From JBBPYC01 sp038200275 (lineage in GTDB: Bacteria > Pseudomonadota > Gammaproteobacteria > Burkholderiales > Burkholderiaceae_C), in NCBI GenBank assembly GCA_038200275.1, contig JBBPYC010000048.1, positions 62,001 through 126,000 on the forward strand: a DNA stretch of 64,000 nucleotides, given 5' to 3'. How positions within the stretch are numbered: the stretch's first letter is position 1; every line of letters starts with the position of its first letter. Both the position numbers and the translations under genes were made by a program. The notes under the pieces were generated by a model, which saw only the letters and a list, made by a program, of their open reading frames with translations, was not told the DNA's origin and ran no database searches. Of the stretch, positions 8,153 through 18,733 are shown piece after piece.

Positions 8153-9175
8153 ATGGATCGAAGTGATTCAACGCTGAGCGATTGGCGCGGGCGTGCATTG
8201 CAACTTGAGACTGAGGTCGGCAAGTCCGTGATCGGACAAGCACGAGCGATCCACCTGATCATCACAGCCGTATTTTCGCGCGGCCACGTGCTGTTGCAAG
8301 GCGATGTAGGCGTCGGCAAGACGACATTGCTGCGCGCGGTTGCCCATGTGCTCGGAGGCGCATTCGCGCGCACTGAAGGCACGATCGACCTGATGCCGAA
8401 CGACCTGATCTACTACACGTACATCAGCGCTGAAGGCAAGCCGGCAGTCGAGGCCGGGCCGTTGCTGAAGCACGGTGAAAAACTGGCTATCTTCTTCTTC
8501 AATGAGATCAACCGAGCGCGTCCGCAAGTCCACTCGCTGCTGCTGCGCGTGATGGCCGAGCGCAGTGTGACGGCGTTCAACCGCGAGTATCGCTTTCCAC
8601 ACCTGCTCGTGTTCGCCGACCGCAATCGGGTCGAGCGCGAAGAGACGTTCGAGATCTCTGCTGCGGCGCGGGACCGCTTCATGATGGAGTTGACGATCGA
8701 CGCGCCCGAGGCCGATGACGAGCGACGCCAGCTGATGTTCGAGCCGCGTTTCCACGACACCGATCGGCTGATCTCGGAGCTTGCCGACGCGCTGGTGCCC
8801 TACCGGGAACTCGATCAAGTGGCTGCCTTGATCCAGCGCCGCGTACAAGCGTCCGAGACGCTTCAGGTGTACGCATTGAACCTATGGCGCGCGACCGCAG
8901 ATCCCGCCCGCTACGGCGTGCGGCTACCGGACGTGGATGTGCAAGGGCTGATGCTCGCGGGCGCAAGTCCGCGCGGTATGAGCCTGCTGCTCAGGGCAGC
9001 GCGCGTTGCGGCCTGGCTTGACGACCGCGATTGGGTCACGCCGGAAGATGTGCAAGCGGTATTCACGGAGACGATCGCGCATCGGCTCTGCTTCCAGCCG
9101 GTCCACGAAATGCGCCGACACGAGATTGCTGGCCCGCTGATGCGTGGGATTCTGGATGGCGTGGCGGTGCCGTGA
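8153..9175 (+). CDS. mxaR: MoxR-family AAA ATPase MxaR
   Basis: A 340-residue MoxR-type AAA+ ATPase with Walker A GDVGVGKTT (residues 50-58), a Walker B-like FFFNEINRA (about 112-120) and an ATPase lid domain in the C-terminal third. MoxR ATPases act as chaperones with von Willebrand-A partners. In methylotrophs mxaR with S, A, C, K and L is needed to insert metal into, or activate, methanol dehydrogenase. GGAGGATC lies just before the ATG. The stop overlaps the GTG start of mxaS. It is the first gene of a six-gene plus-strand operon transcribed away from xoxF. Confidence 0.92.
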   Translation: MDRSDSTLSDWRGRALQLETEVGKSVIGQARAIHLIITAVFSRGHVLLQGDVGVGKTTLLRAVAHVLGGAFARTEGTIDLMPNDLIYYTYISAEGKPAVEAGPLLKHGEKLAIFFFNEINRARPQVHSLLLRVMAERSVTAFNREYRFPHLLVFADRNRVEREETFEISAAARDRFMMELTIDAPEADDERRQLMFEPRFHDTDRLISELADALVPYRELDQVAALIQRRVQASETLQVYALNLWRATADPARYGVRLPDVDVQGLMLAGASPRGMSLLLRAARVAAWLDDRDWVTPEDVQAVFTETIAHRLCFQPVHEMRRHEIAGPLMRGILDGVAVP

Positions 9176-10026
9176 CGCTGCCGCAGGCCGTCCGCGAACT
9201 GCACTACCGGGTCGATGCGCCGGTGCTTGGCCATTTCCCAGGCCATCACAAGAGCACGCGCGGCGACAGCGGTTTCGAGTTCCGCGGCCATGCGCCGCTC
9301 CTCGATGTGCCGGACCCGCGCCGGCTCGACCTGCACGCGAGCCTGCGCGACCCATTCGGTGGCTGGATCGTGCGCGTTCACAGCCAGCGCAAGGCCATCC
9401 CTGTGATGTTGGTGGCCGATCTGTCGGCGTCGATGCGCTTTGCCGGCCAGCGCCGCAAGCTCGACGTGTTGGCCGACTTCGCAGACAGCCTCGCGTTGTC
9501 GGCCTGGCGCACCGGTGACAGCTTCGGCTTCATCGGGTGCGATGACAAGGTCCGCCAGGACCTGCTGTTGCTGCCCACGCGGATGCGCGGCGCGGGCGCT
9601 GCACTGGCTGCGAGGCTGCGCACGTTGCAGCTGAATGGCAAGTCGGCCGATGCGCTTGCGTCGGCGTTCCGACATCTGGGTCGGCAGCGGTCCCTGATCT
9701 TTCTCGTGTCCGACTTCCACCTGCCGCTGCCGGTCGTCGAAGGCGTGCTCGCATCGCTGGCTCGGCACAACGTGGTGCCTGTCGTGCTCTGGGAGCGGCT
9801 CGAGTTTGCATCGATGACGCGTCAAGGCTTGCTGCGTGCGGTCGACCCGGAAACCGGCCGCCGGACGTTGGTCTGGTGGCGCCCGGCGTTACGTCAACGC
9901 TGGCTGGCTGCGTTGCAAAAGCACCGAGGGATGCTGTTGCAGGCATTCCATGCGCATCGGCTGCGGCCGCTGTTTATCGAAAACGGTTTCGACGCCGATG
10001 CGGTCACGCGGCACTTTCATGCTTAG
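9172..10026 (+). CDS. mxaS: MxaS, DUF58/von Willebrand-A-like protein
   Basis: The GTG at 9172 overlaps the mxaR stop (GTGA) and gives 284 residues. The protein shows the DUF58-type layout, with a first part ending GGWIVRVHSQR and a VWA-like domain beginning ADLSASM (metal-ion adhesion DxSxS) at about residue 81. FLVSDFHLP at about 180 is a second VWA strand. No signal peptide is seen, so it is probably cytoplasmic and a partner of the MxaR ATPase. MxaS is one of the factors needed for active methanol dehydrogenase in Methylobacterium; the exact step is not settled. The stop overlaps the mxaA start by 8 bases. Confidence 0.85.
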   Translation: MTLPQAVRELHYRVDAPVLGHFPGHHKSTRGDSGFEFRGHAPLLDVPDPRRLDLHASLRDPFGGWIVRVHSQRKAIPVMLVADLSASMRFAGQRRKLDVLADFADSLALSAWRTGDSFGFIGCDDKVRQDLLLLPTRMRGAGAALAARLRTLQLNGKSADALASAFRHLGRQRSLIFLVSDFHLPLPVVEGVLASLARHNVVPVVLWERLEFASMTRQGLLRAVDPETGRRTLVWWRPALRQRWLAALQKHRGMLLQAFHAHRLRPLFIENGFDADAVTRHFHA

Positions 10027-10963
10027 CCTGTCGATGCACATGCGCCGGCTGCGTGCCGTCGTGGCGATCGGTTTGACTTTGCTTGCGCTGCTGGCCACCA
10101 CCGCACGCGCCGCATCACCGCCACCACGGCTCGACGCCACGACGACCGAACCCCGCGCGTTCGGCTGGCAGATCGGCGACATCGTGGAGCGAAGCGTGAC
10201 GGTGCAAGCGGGAAACGGGCTCGTGCTCGAAGGCGCCAGCCTGCCGCGGGCCGGTGTGCGCGGCAGCGCACTCGAACTGCGCAGCGTGAGCCGGCGCAGC
10301 AGCGCTGAGTCCGGCGGGCGACGCGAAGAACTGATGCTGCGCTACCAGGTGTTTCTGTCACCAAGCGCGAGTCGCGTGCTGGAGATGCCGGCGTTCAAGT
10401 TGCGCTTCACAGGCCAGACGCGCGAACAAGAGATCCGGATCGAGGCATGGCCGGTGACGGTGTCGCCATTGACCCCGGTCGATCCGGAGATGCGGCGTGG
10501 GCTTGGGGAACTGCGGCCCGATGCGGCACCGATGCTGATTGACACAGCGCCCGCACGACTGGGCCTGATGGTATGTGGCGGCGCACTGCTGCTGCTCATT
10601 GCCTACCTTGTTCATGTCTACATCGGCCTGCCCTGGTGGAACCGATCGCATCGGCCGTTCACGTCCGCATGGCGTGGACTGCGGCGCTCGACGTCTGCCA
10701 GTCCGCAGGCTCAGCAGCAGCGTGCTTTCAAGGCCATTCACGAGGCATTGAACCGGACCTGGGGCGCGGTGCTGTTCGAGTCGGGCATCCATCCATTCCT
10801 CGCGTCGCACCCGCGCTTCAAGCCGCTGCGCAGCGACCTGGTCGTGTTCTTCGGCAAATCGCGCGCGGCGCATTTCAGTGGCAGCGCTCCCTCCGACCAG
10901 GACCAAGCCTGGCTTATGGAGTTCTGCCGGTGTTGCCGCGACGCCGAGCGGGGCGCCGCATGA
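10019..10963 (+). CDS. mxaA: MxaA, membrane-anchored methanol dehydrogenase maturation protein
   Basis: The ATG at 10019 overlaps the end of mxaS and gives 314 residues. A signal peptide or first membrane helix lies at about 10-30 (ending TTARAAS). A periplasmic beta-rich part follows to about 180, and a second membrane helix with GGALLLLIAYLVHVY lies near 185-203. The last 110 residues are cytoplasmic and helical. This is the MxaA layout. MxaA, MxaK and MxaL were linked to calcium insertion into methanol dehydrogenase; here the only dehydrogenase nearby is a lanthanide type. Gene order between mxaS and mxaC supports the name. Confidence 0.85.
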   Translation: MLSLSMHMRRLRAVVAIGLTLLALLATTARAASPPPRLDATTTEPRAFGWQIGDIVERSVTVQAGNGLVLEGASLPRAGVRGSALELRSVSRRSSAESGGRREELMLRYQVFLSPSASRVLEMPAFKLRFTGQTREQEIRIEAWPVTVSPLTPVDPEMRRGLGELRPDAAPMLIDTAPARLGLMVCGGALLLLIAYLVHVYIGLPWWNRSHRPFTSAWRGLRRSTSASPQAQQQRAFKAIHEALNRTWGAVLFESGIHPFLASHPRFKPLRSDLVVFFGKSRAAHFSGSAPSDQDQAWLMEFCRCCRDAERGAA

Positions 10964-10982
10964 AGCGCGTTATAGCCTGCCG

Positions 10983-12026
10983 ATGAGCCTGGACCATCCC
11001 TGGCTGCTGTGGCTGTTGCCGCTGGCCTTGCTGCCGCTGATCGCACGGCACGACCGGGCAATGAGCAACACCTGGGCGCTGCTACAACCGCCCGATCGGC
11101 TCTCAGGCCTGCTGGATTGGGCGCTGCGCAGCGTCGGCGCGCTGGCGCTGGCAGCCCTGATCATCGGCTTGGCCGGTCCCTATCGGCCCGAGTACACGGT
11201 CGAGCGCGTCGGCACAGGTGCCGAGATCGTACTGGCGCTCGACCGCAGCCACAGCATGGATCAGGGTTTCGCCGGCTCGCGTCCTGCCAGGTCGGAACCG
11301 AAGGGCACCGGCCCGGAGGCGATCGAGTACTACACAAGCCTGGCACCTGGGCGCCTGCGCAATTCGAAAGGCAAGGTAGCCCGGCAGTTGCTGTCCGAGT
11401 TCGCAGCCCGACGCCCCGACGATCGGATCGCAATGATCGTGTTCAGCACGTTGCCGGTGCCGGTGCTAGCGTTTACGCAGAAGCAGGAGGCGATCCAGGC
11501 GGCCATTGCGGCGGCCGACATCGGGCGCGGCCTGTCCGAGACCAACATCGGCCTGGCGCTGCAGTCGGCGCTGTCGCTGTTTAGGGATCGGCCGTATACC
11601 GGCTCGCGCATCGTGATGCTGGTGTCTGACGGCGGCGACCGGCTCGATACGGACGCGAAGGAACGGGTGACTTATCTGGCGCGCAAATACCGGGTCGCGA
11701 TCTACTGGATTTACTTGCGCTCGGGCAACAGCCCCGGGCTGATGCTGGAAGCCGGCGAGGCCCAGCAGAACGTCGACGCCGTGCCGGAGTACGCATTGAA
11801 CCAGTTCCTCGGCTCGATCGGCACCGCGTACCACGCTTACGAAGCCGGCAACTCAGAAAGCCTGCAAGAAGCGCTCGACTCGGTCAGCCGCCTGGAAAAC
11901 CTGCCAATCGCATATCAGGACACGCTACCGCGGCGCGATGGGTGGCCGCTCTGCGTGGGCGTAGCGCTCGGCTGCGTCTTGCTGCTGCTCGCGGCCAACC
12001 TTGTGGAGATCCGACGATGGATATGA
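10983..12026 (+). CDS. mxaC: MxaC, membrane-bound von Willebrand-A protein
   Basis: The ATG at 10983 gives 347 residues. Two N-terminal membrane helices (about 7-20 and 45-65) come before a VWA domain whose metal-ion adhesion motif reads LDRSHSMD (DxSxS) at about residue 83. VSDGGDR lies near 215 and a C-terminal helix (about 322-340) anchors the protein again. This is the BatA-like layout typical of MxaC. It probably forms a membrane complex with MxaL and the MxaR ATPase. It starts 19 bases after mxaA, and its end overlaps the start of mxaK by 10 bases. Confidence 0.85.
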   Translation: MSLDHPWLLWLLPLALLPLIARHDRAMSNTWALLQPPDRLSGLLDWALRSVGALALAALIIGLAGPYRPEYTVERVGTGAEIVLALDRSHSMDQGFAGSRPARSEPKGTGPEAIEYYTSLAPGRLRNSKGKVARQLLSEFAARRPDDRIAMIVFSTLPVPVLAFTQKQEAIQAAIAAADIGRGLSETNIGLALQSALSLFRDRPYTGSRIVMLVSDGGDRLDTDAKERVTYLARKYRVAIYWIYLRSGNSPGLMLEAGEAQQNVDAVPEYALNQFLGSIGTAYHAYEAGNSESLQEALDSVSRLENLPIAYQDTLPRRDGWPLCVGVALGCVLLLLAANLVEIRRWI

Positions 12027-12562
12027 GCGGCCGATGGGCCACCCGCACCGTGCTGCTGCTGCTCGCGCTGGTCGCCTTGGCGGCGACCGTAGACGGCACG
12101 CTGCTCTGGCGCGAGCAGCGCTGGAACAACGCCATCGCTTCGGGCCAGTTCCCTGCAGACGGCGACGATTTGCCGCTGCAGGTGCGGTTTGCGCAGGCGC
12201 ACGCTTTGGCGGCCAGCGGCGGCGGGCAAGAGGCGCTGCGCCGATATCGGCGCTTGGAGGGTGACTCGCCGCTGGGCCAGGCTGCCCGCTTCAACAGCGC
12301 GAACCTGCTGATGCGTGAAGCGATCTCGGTGCGCGCCGGCATCGAGCCCGGCAAGGCGATCGCGCTGATCGAGTTGGCCAAGGAAATTTACCGTGAAGTG
12401 CTGCGCGTCGATCCGCAGCAGTGGGATGCGCGCTACAACCTCGAGCGCGCGCAGCGGCTGCTGCCGGACCCCGACGAACAGGAGCCGGCCACCGCCGAAC
12501 CCCAGCCCAAGGCCGAGCGCGCGGCGACCACCATGCGCGGTTACTCGCCGGGGCTGCCGTGA
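12017..12562 (+). CDS. mxaK: MxaK, TPR-like membrane protein
   Basis: The ATG at 12017 is preceded by TGTGGAG and gives 181 residues. A single N-terminal membrane helix (about 10-27) is followed by helical pairs that look like tetratricopeptide repeats (GGGQEALRRYRRLEGDS and later IYREVLRVDPQQWDARYNL). The last 30 residues are Pro/Ala/Glu rich. The layout and its place between mxaC and mxaL identify MxaK. BatB/BatC-like complexes use the same mix of VWA and TPR proteins. The stop overlaps the GTG start of mxaL. Confidence 0.85.
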   Translation: MDMSGRWATRTVLLLLALVALAATVDGTLLWREQRWNNAIASGQFPADGDDLPLQVRFAQAHALAASGGGQEALRRYRRLEGDSPLGQAARFNSANLLMREAISVRAGIEPGKAIALIELAKEIYREVLRVDPQQWDARYNLERAQRLLPDPDEQEPATAEPQPKAERAATTMRGYSPGLP

Positions 12563-13503
12563 ACGTCGGGCATCGGTTGCGCGCCTCGTGGCGCAGCGAG
12601 TCGGATCGCTGGCTGCTCGGCTGCGCAGTGTTGGCGCTGGCTGCAGCGCTGCTGAATCCAGGCTTGATGCTGGAGCGCCCGCTGTTCGACCACGTGATCG
12701 TGCTCGACGTGACGCAAAGCATGGGCGTGACCGACATGCGGCTGGACGGTAAACCGGTGTCGCGGCTGGCTTATGCCAAGCATGCGCTGCGCCAGTCGCT
12801 GCTGCGGCTGCCGTGCGGCTCCAAGGTCGGTTGGGCGATCTTCACCGAGTACCGCTCGTTGCTGCTGCTTGCGCCGATCGATGTCTGCGCAAACCTGAGC
12901 GAGCTGCGTTCGACCCTCGACGGCATCGGCTCGCGCATGGCCTGGTCGGGCAACAGCGAGATTGCCAAGGGCCTGCACAGTGCGATCGGCATTGCGCGGC
13001 AACTGCCGGACAGGCCGTCGCTCGTATTCGTCACCGACGGCCAGGAGGCGCCGCCGATCGACCCACGCCATCGCCGCTCCTTCGACGACGAGCCTGGGGA
13101 GGTGATGGGGCTCGTGGTGGGCGTCGGCGACGCGTTGCCATCGAGAATTCCGAAGATCGACCCGGACGGCCGTCCGCTCGGTTTCTGGGGTGCGGACGAC
13201 GTGCTGCAGACCGATCCGCGCTATCCCGAGTCTGGCCGTGCTGGCGCCTCTGGCGCGGGCACGGAACATTTGTCAGCGCTGCATGAGAGTTACCTGCGCC
13301 TGCTGGCCAGCGATGCTGGTATGGCTTTTCATCGGATGGTTTCGCAGGAAGCGCTGGAGCAAGCGATGACGGCGCCTCCAATGGCGCGTCCCGGCCCGGC
13401 GAGGGTCGATGCGCATGTCTGGCTGGCCTTACTGGCGTTCGCTTTGTTACTGCTGCGCCCAGTGCAATGGATGCTGCGTGCCAGGCAACCTAAGGGGTTC
13501 TGA
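12559..13503 (+). CDS. mxaL: MxaL, membrane-bound von Willebrand-A protein
   Basis: The GTG at 12559 overlaps the mxaK stop (GTGA) and gives 314 residues. After one membrane helix (about 18-38) comes a VWA domain with LDVTQSMGVTD (DxTxS) near residue 50 and VFVTDGQEA near 156. A second helix lies near the end (VWLALLAFALLLLRPV). MxaL is required with MxaA and MxaK for metal loading of methanol dehydrogenase in Methylobacterium. It is the last gene of the mxaRSACKL run; mxaD, mxaE and mxaH do not follow. Confidence 0.85.
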   Translation: MNVGHRLRASWRSESDRWLLGCAVLALAAALLNPGLMLERPLFDHVIVLDVTQSMGVTDMRLDGKPVSRLAYAKHALRQSLLRLPCGSKVGWAIFTEYRSLLLLAPIDVCANLSELRSTLDGIGSRMAWSGNSEIAKGLHSAIGIARQLPDRPSLVFVTDGQEAPPIDPRHRRSFDDEPGEVMGLVVGVGDALPSRIPKIDPDGRPLGFWGADDVLQTDPRYPESGRAGASGAGTEHLSALHESYLRLLASDAGMAFHRMVSQEALEQAMTAPPMARPGPARVDAHVWLALLAFALLLLRPVQWMLRARQPKGF

Positions 13504-13596
13504 CAGTCCCCCGCCTACAACGACGTTACGCCTTTTCATCACGCTGGGTTACATTGAACCTGCGCCCATCTCAACACCAACCAGGAGATTCTCCCC

Positions 13597-13905
13597 ATGG
13601 CAAAACTCGTTGCACTCTACAAGAAGCCCGCAGATGCTTCGGCCTTCGACTCCCACTACACGTCCACCCACATTCCCACAGCGAAAAAGCTTCCCGGGTT
13701 GCGCAGTTATGAAGTCAGCACCGGGCCAGTGGCCTCCGGTGACGGCGATTCGCCTTACTACTTGGTTGCCGTGCTGGGTTTCGATTCGCTTGCAGCCATC
13801 CAGCAGGCGTTGGGGACGCCTGAAGGCAAGGCGACCGCCGATGATCTGGGCAACTTCGCCCAAGCCGGCGTCGAACTGCTGATGTTCGACACCAAGGAAG
13901 TCTGA
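13597..13905 (+). CDS. EthD-domain (dimeric alpha/beta barrel) protein
   Basis: A 102-residue protein beginning MAKLVALYKKPADASAFDSH, with a TSTHIPTAKKLPGL segment. That is the EthD-like ferredoxin-fold pattern in which a His follows 'Y..TH.P.A..LPG'. AGGAG lies about 10 bases before the ATG. Members act in ether and aromatic degradation or are of unknown function. Here it sits between the methanol dehydrogenase maturation operon and the formaldehyde genes. A link to C1 metabolism is possible but unproven. Confidence 0.8.
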   Translation: MAKLVALYKKPADASAFDSHYTSTHIPTAKKLPGLRSYEVSTGPVASGDGDSPYYLVAVLGFDSLAAIQQALGTPEGKATADDLGNFAQAGVELLMFDTKEV

Positions 13906-13953
13906 CGCGCCACCGCCGGGCCAAGGCAGCAGCGGCGTCTTCCTAAAACAACG

Positions 13954-14559
13954 TTAGCCCTTGGCCGGAGCCATATCAGGGTTAACCGGCGATGCGGCTT
14001 TGTTGGACTTCGCGACATGCGTCGCGATGGCGTCCATCAGCGCCGGTGACAGGCAGTCGTAAGGCTCAATCCCTGCGTCGCGCAACTCCTTGCGAATGCC
14101 GTCCATGCGTTCCGGCGCCGTCCCGCCTTCGATCGCAGACGATACAAAAGCGGCGAATTGCGGCCCTTGCCACCCGCTGTCTTCAGACAACTCGGTGTGG
14201 ATGAAGTCGAGGCCGTAGAACGGATGATCCTTGTTCTCGATGCGGCCAAACATGTGTACGCCGCATGCCTTGCACGCATGGCGCTGAATCGCTGCTTTCG
14301 GATCGACCACCTGCAGTTTTTCCTCGTGCGCGGTCACCTTCACCTTGTCGCGCGGCGCGACGCCGACGATCGAGAGCACCGCGTTGTCGGGCTTCCAGCA
14401 TTTGGTGCAGCCACAAGCATGGTTATGTGCGACCTGGGTGTCGACGCGCACCTCCACCTGGTCCTGCTTGCAATGGCATTTGAGCGTGCCGCCGCTGAAA
14501 TCCGGTGTGGCTTGCCGGTTGCCGCTAGCCAGTGTGGGATGCAGATCTGCGAGTGCCAT
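13954..14559 (-). CDS. gfa: S-(hydroxymethyl)glutathione synthase (glutathione-dependent formaldehyde-activating enzyme)
   Basis: Speeds the condensation of formaldehyde with glutathione, feeding FrmA. The 201-residue protein carries the Gfa zinc-binding cysteines: LKCHC near residue 27, HACGCTKCW near 48 and RHACKACG near 97. EESxxxx-type FGRIENKDHP and FYGLDFIHTELS follow as in the family. It is about 10 residues longer at the C terminus than usual. It lies downstream of frmA in the same direction with a 119-base gap. Formaldehyde made by XoxF would be its natural substrate. Confidence 0.92.
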   Translation of the reverse strand: MALADLHPTLASGNRQATPDFSGGTLKCHCKQDQVEVRVDTQVAHNHACGCTKCWKPDNAVLSIVGVAPRDKVKVTAHEEKLQVVDPKAAIQRHACKACGVHMFGRIENKDHPFYGLDFIHTELSEDSGWQGPQFAAFVSSAIEGGTAPERMDGIRKELRDAGIEPYDCLSPALMDAIATHVAKSNKAASPVNPDMAPAKG

Positions 14560-14678
14560 GTCTTAGTCTCCTTAAATCGTTTGTTCAATCGACGCTTCAC
14601 GTACGGAATCGGCCGCACACCGCCCGCAGAAAGCCGCGGAAATTTGGTAAGGGACTCGCTATCGAACCCCCCGGCATT

Positions 14679-15785
<1,107 letters not shown>

Positions 15786-15891
15786 CGAACGGATCCTTGA
15801 GTGAGTACGGTGCCCAGTGGCGGGAGGTGCCGGCCGGTCGGTTGCGAATGCTACCCGTTTCAGCCAAATAGTCGAGAGGCAGCAACGGCGC

Positions 15892-18678
15892 TCAGTGTGC
15901 CTGCTCCCAATTGGGCCCACTGCCGATCTCGGCCAGCAGCGGTACCTCGAGATCGGCCACGCCGGCCATCAGACGTGGCACTGTATCGACCAGCCAGTTA
16001 AGTTCGGCGTCCGGCACTTCGAACACGAGTTCGTCGTGCACCTGCATGATCATCTTGGTGGCCCGTTGCTCGTCGTCAAGCACTTTTTGCACCGCATTCA
16101 TGCTCAGCTTGATCAGGTCCGCCGCGGTGCCCTGCATCGGCGCGTTGATCGCCAGCCGCTCGGCGCCTGCGCGGCGCGGGCCGTTCGGCGAATTGATCTC
16201 GGGCAGCACCAGGCGGCGGCCGAACGCGGTTTCCACGTAGCCATTTTTCTTGGCCGCGCGACGGGTCTCGTCCATATATCGCTTGACGCCTGAGAAACGT
16301 TGGAAGTAGCGGTCGATGTAGTTTTTTGCGGCCGCCGTGTCAATGTCCAGCGCACGTGCCAGCCCAAAGCTGCTCATGCCGTAGATGAGGCCGAAGTTGA
16401 TCGTCTTTGCGTAGCGGCGCTGCTCGGCGGAAACTTGGTCGAGCGGCACTGAGAACACCTCTGCGGCGGTTGCGCGGTGCACGTCGAGCCGGTCGCGGAA
16501 CGCACCGAGCAAGGCCTCGTCGCCGCTGATGTGCGCCATGATGCGCAGCTCGATCTGGCTGTAGTCTGCGCTCGCAATTTTGTTGCCGGGCCCTGCGACG
16601 AAAGCCTCGCGGATTCGGCGGCCCTCCTTCGTACGAATTGGAATGTTCTGCAGGTTCGGATCGTTGCTCGACAGCCGGCCCGTCACCGTCACGGCCTGCG
16701 CGTAATGCGTATGCACCCGGCCAGTGCTCGGCTGCGCCAGCTGCGCCAACTTGTCGGTGTAGGTGCCCTTGAGCTTGGCCAGGCTGCGGTGTTCGAGTAT
16801 GCGAGCCGGCAGCGGGTAGTCTTCCGCAAGCTTTTCGAGCACTTCCTCGTCCGTGCTGGGCGCGCCGGATGGGGTCTTCTTCACGATCGGCAGCCCAAGC
16901 TTGGTAAAAAAGATCTCACCGATCTGTTTTGGACTGCCGAGATTGAACGGCTGCCCTGCCAACTCGTGCGCCTCGCGTTCGAGTTCCATAATGCGCTGGC
17001 CCAACTCATGGCTTTGCGCGACCAGCAACGCACCGTCGATCAGCACGCCGTTGCGTTCGATCCGGTAAAGCGTCTCGCTGGTCTCCATCTCGAGCGCATA
17101 GATGAAGCGCAATTTCTCGTTCGCTTCGATCTGCGGCCATAGCACGCGGTGCACGTCGAGCGTCTGGTCCGAGTCCTCGGCCGAATACTCGGCCGCCTGC
17201 TCGATCGCCACTTGCGAAAACGAGATCTGGCTCGCACCCTTGCCGCAAATCTGCTCGTACGTGATGCCGCTGCGGCCCAGGTGACGCTCGGCCAAGCTCG
17301 ACAGCCCGTGCGGCTTGTGCACTTCGAGCACATAGCTTTGCAGCATCGTGTCGTGCGCGTAACCCTTCACTTCGATGCCGTGGTTCGCGATGACGTGGCG
17401 GTCGTATTTGACGTGCTGGCCGAGTTTCTTCTTTGTCGGGTCGGTCAACCACGGCGTCAGCCTGGCGAGCACTTCACCCCGCGGCAGTTGCGCAGGCGCG
17501 TCTGCATAGTCATGCGTCAGCGGGATGTAAGCCGCCTCGCCCGGCACGATGCTGAAGCTCAAGCCCACGATGTCGGCCTGCATCGCATCGAGCGACGTGG
17601 TCTCGGTGTCGATCGCAACGAGGTCGGCGGCCTCGATGCGTGCAAGCCACCGGTCGAACGCGGTCCAGTCGAGGATGGTTTCATAGCGCACCTCGACCTC
17701 GCGCGGCGCAGCAGCGGCGGGTTCTACCCACCCGGAGCCAGCGGCGGTGTCGCCCGCGTTCGCATCGCCGGGCACGGTCAGGGACTTGCGCAGGCTCTTG
17801 AAGCCGAACTTTTCGTAAAAATCGGCCAATGCGCCCGTGTCTGCTTCTTTCAACGCTACAAAATCCAGAGCAGGCAGACTCGTTACATAAGCGGCCAGAT
17901 CGCAATCGGTACGGATCTTCAGCAGTTCCCGGCCTTTCGGCAGCCAGGCGGCCGCATTGCGCAGATTCTGGCCCGCAGCGCCCTTGATCTCGGACGCTCG
18001 CTGCATCAACTGGTCGAGCGAGCCGTATTCCTTCAGCCACTTGGCAGCGGTTTTCGGACCGACCTTGTCGACACCCGGCACGTTGTCGACCGTGTCGCCC
18101 ACCAACGTCTGATAGTCCAGCATCAGGCTAGGTGGCACACCGAACTCGGCCTCGACTCCGGCCACGTCGCGGCGCTTGCCGTTCATCGTGTCGATGATCG
18201 TGATGTGTTCGTCCACGAGTTGGGCCAGGTCCTTGTCGCCGCTGGAGACGACCACGTGAGTGCCCAGCTTCGCCGCTGCCGCCGCAAGCGTTCCGATCAC
18301 GTCGTCGGCCTCGACTTCGGGCACCGACAGCACGGTCCAGCCCAGCAGCCGCACCGCCTCGTGGATCGGCTCGATCTGACGAGCCAAGTCGGGCGGCATC
18401 GCCGTGCGCGTGGCTTTGTACTGCGGATACAGGGCGTCACGGAAGGTCGGCCCCGGCGCATCGAATACGCAGACGCCGTAATGCGCAGGCACGTCGCGGC
18501 GCAAGCTTTGCATCATCGAGATCAGGATGCGGATCGCACCTGTCGGCTGTGTGCTGCCGTCGGCCAGCGTGGTGCTCCAGTCACCGCCAGCATGGAAGGC
18601 CCGGTACAGATAACTGGAGCCGTCCACCAGCAACAAGGTTTTCGAATCTGGCTTGGATGGGGTCTTGGGCGCGTTCAT
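15892..18678 (-). CDS. polA: DNA polymerase I
   Basis: Gap-filling and Okazaki-fragment polymerase. The ATG at 18678 gives 928 residues, the same as E. coli PolA. All three activities appear intact: the 5' nuclease (about 1-300, LLVDGSSYLYRAFHA and VVSSGDKDLAQLV), the 3'-5' proofreading exonuclease (IDTETTSLD near 360) and the family A polymerase with motif A DYSQIELRI, the O-helix KTINFGLIYGMS and motif C QVHDELVFE. It is convergent with no close partner downstream and divergent from the DUF2782 gene, with 55 bases between the starts. Confidence 0.97.
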   Translation of the reverse strand: MNAPKTPSKPDSKTLLLVDGSSYLYRAFHAGGDWSTTLADGSTQPTGAIRILISMMQSLRRDVPAHYGVCVFDAPGPTFRDALYPQYKATRTAMPPDLARQIEPIHEAVRLLGWTVLSVPEVEADDVIGTLAAAAAKLGTHVVVSSGDKDLAQLVDEHITIIDTMNGKRRDVAGVEAEFGVPPSLMLDYQTLVGDTVDNVPGVDKVGPKTAAKWLKEYGSLDQLMQRASEIKGAAGQNLRNAAAWLPKGRELLKIRTDCDLAAYVTSLPALDFVALKEADTGALADFYEKFGFKSLRKSLTVPGDANAGDTAAGSGWVEPAAAAPREVEVRYETILDWTAFDRWLARIEAADLVAIDTETTSLDAMQADIVGLSFSIVPGEAAYIPLTHDYADAPAQLPRGEVLARLTPWLTDPTKKKLGQHVKYDRHVIANHGIEVKGYAHDTMLQSYVLEVHKPHGLSSLAERHLGRSGITYEQICGKGASQISFSQVAIEQAAEYSAEDSDQTLDVHRVLWPQIEANEKLRFIYALEMETSETLYRIERNGVLIDGALLVAQSHELGQRIMELEREAHELAGQPFNLGSPKQIGEIFFTKLGLPIVKKTPSGAPSTDEEVLEKLAEDYPLPARILEHRSLAKLKGTYTDKLAQLAQPSTGRVHTHYAQAVTVTGRLSSNDPNLQNIPIRTKEGRRIREAFVAGPGNKIASADYSQIELRIMAHISGDEALLGAFRDRLDVHRATAAEVFSVPLDQVSAEQRRYAKTINFGLIYGMSSFGLARALDIDTAAAKNYIDRYFQRFSGVKRYMDETRRAAKKNGYVETAFGRRLVLPEINSPNGPRRAGAERLAINAPMQGTAADLIKLSMNAVQKVLDDEQRATKMIMQVHDELVFEVPDAELNWLVDTVPRLMAGVADLEVPLLAEIGSGPNWEQAH

Positions 18679-18733
18679 GACGGGGCATTTTGCCTGCGGC
18701 CGAGCGGTTGGCGTGCGCACCTACAATGCCCCG

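Noticed and set aside
13916..13966. Inverted repeat GGCCAAGG/CCTTGGCC between the EthD-like gene and gfa as a two-way terminator
   Set aside because: The arms are only 8 bases with a loop of about 32 bases and no T-run; it also reaches into the gfa 3' end. Too weak to call.
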